DNA of 64,000 nucleotides from Phymorhynchus buccinoides (lineage: Eukaryota; Mollusca; Gastropoda; Neogastropoda; Raphitomidae). The notes under the pieces are model-generated. The model ran no database searches and was not told the DNA's origin. It was given only the letters and a program-made list of their open reading frames with translations. The position numbers were made by a program, and so were the translations under genes. Below are positions 62,878 through 64,000 of the stretch, one piece after another (the first letter of the stretch is position 1; the number at the start of each line of letters is the position of its first letter). Where the stretch lies: the NCBI GenBank assembly GCA_017654935.2, contig CM065700.1, positions 48,978,491-49,042,490 on the forward strand, read 5' to 3'.

Positions 62878-63265
62878 GTGTTTTGTGGCTTTTTTGAAAT
62901 CACAAATTGAAATACCTTCAGTTATCAACGTTGCAGTCAGAGTCAAGCTACACAAAGTCGGACGATCGTCAACACGATGACTGACCACGCGAAACGAAGA
63001 ACAGGAATGTTGGACATGCTTCTGTAGATCTGCCAACATGAACGGAAATTGAGATTACCGGGCAGGAAATGTCTTAACACAGAAAACAGAAACAAAATTG
63101 CCGAAAAGACTCAAAAGATGCCGTATTCGGCCAAACCCTAACAAATTTTGAAGAAAAAAACACTGCCACCTGATGGGTTGTTTGTTGTTTGTCTTTCAAC
63201 TGTCATAAAAAAAAATGTCAGCACGCTTTCTCCTGCAACTTTGGTGCCCATATCTTAAAAAACAT
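62878..63265. other. Intergenic, no feature seen
   Basis: Nothing recognised. Confidence 0.4.
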
Positions 63266-63655
63266 ATTGAACATAGTTGAGGGTGTCCAAAGGAGATTTA
63301 CAAAGAAAATTGTTGGTACGGGAAATATGGACTACGATTAAAGACTGAAATATTTAAAATTACCAAGTTTGGAGAATAGGCCTAGACGTTTTAGAAGTGA
63401 CCTTATCGAGGTTTATATAATTATACACAAAATGTATGATCCTAGCATCACTAAAACCTTATTAACACTTTCAGACGAAGGTAGAACTAGAGGTCGGACA
63501 TACACTTCAAACTTACAAAGAAAATCACAATACTCGTTCCACTAAAAAAAAACCGTTAACGAATAGAATTACAACGGCATGGAATAACCTTTCTAATGAG
63601 ACTATATTAATGCATCGTCACTGAACGTATTCAAAAATCATATAAAAGCGTGATG
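63266..63655 (+). pseudogene. LINE C-terminal remnant
   Basis: Plus strand, several frames: GVQRRFTKKIVG-like, then SDLIEVYIIIHKMYDPS and RGRTYTSNLQRKS. Same region of a reverse transcriptase polyprotein as at 17376-17591, heavily broken. Confidence 0.75.
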
Positions 63656-63854
63656 TAGGCTATGTCGCGTGCAAATAAGTTGGGGCTACTCCTAAAATTT
63701 GGAGGAATTTTATTAGGATTCAAAGCCAATACACAAAAGCCTATTAGTTCACGGGTAAAAAAAAAAAGTACATTGATATCAGTAGTAACAATATCAAGAG
63801 GGCAAAAGGCTTAAAAAATAAGCCTATTGTGCCAAATTGCTATATATGCTATGC

Positions 63855-63935
63855 TATGAACGGCCTCCCTGAGGAAGTTGCCTCCACCCAGTCCTTGGTG
63901 GCCTTCAAGAGGGGCCTCCAAAAGCACCTCTACTA
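63855..63935 (+). pseudogene. LINE C-terminal end
   Basis: NGLPEEVASTQSLVAFKRGL then QKHLY and stop: the W-N-x-L-P...F-K-x-x-L-x-x-x-L ending of another non-LTR element. Confidence 0.75.
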
Positions 63936-64000
63936 AACAACCATTCCTCTGCCCTCCCCTCCCCACCTCCCACCCCTGCATCCCCACACCTAAAAACAGA

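Overview
This is animal nuclear DNA, most likely from a mollusc and probably a gastropod. The genes are split by GT-AG introns. About half the window is microsatellite, minisatellite and transposon sequence: non-LTR reverse-transcriptase fragments, tRNA-headed SINEs, and TTAA-, TA- and 8-bp-duplication MITEs. Short interstitial TTAGGG runs occur twice, and a TE carries AAGGTCA repeats of a type I associate with mollusc genomes. The species call is inference; the gene calls rest on reading frames that stay in phase across splice sites.

Three protein genes can be supported. (1) HPS4, minus strand, from the left edge to 19566: seven phased exons plus a large acidic exon that runs off the window. 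It is a BLOC-3 subunit and a partner in the Rab32/38 exchange factor. (2) GPN1 (XAB1), plus strand, 19810-44123: twelve exons giving a complete 408-residue GPN-loop GTPase that helps RNA polymerase II assemble and enter the nucleus. The two start codons are head to head, 243 bp apart, so they probably share a promoter. (3) A single-exon F-box protein gene, minus strand, 56912-58240.

Layout: 1-19566 is HPS4 with TE-filled introns, including a 23-bp satellite of about 2 kb. 19567-19809 is the divergent promoter. 19810-45329 is GPN1 and its 3' end. 45330-56900 is intergenic, with a 1.7-kb transposon and several long tandem arrays (66, 50 and 42 bp units). 56912-58240 is the F-box gene. 58785-64000 is nested transposons, including the second copy of an 814-bp element whose first copy lies inside a LINE in HPS4 intron 1.

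The most unusual feature is a recurring pattern. In both split genes, tandem arrays sit exactly on exon-intron borders, so that one splice site is copied 2 to 12 times. This affects HPS4 exons 3, 4 and 5 (donors) and GPN1 exons 2, 6 and 9 (acceptors) and 7 (donors). The GPN1 terminal coding exon is also duplicated around a minisatellite. Several units are multiples of three (33, 42, 87, 90 bp), so use of other copies would add repeats in frame; others (77 bp) carry a built-in stop. Whether this is mutational bias or a source of isoforms can be decided with RNA data.
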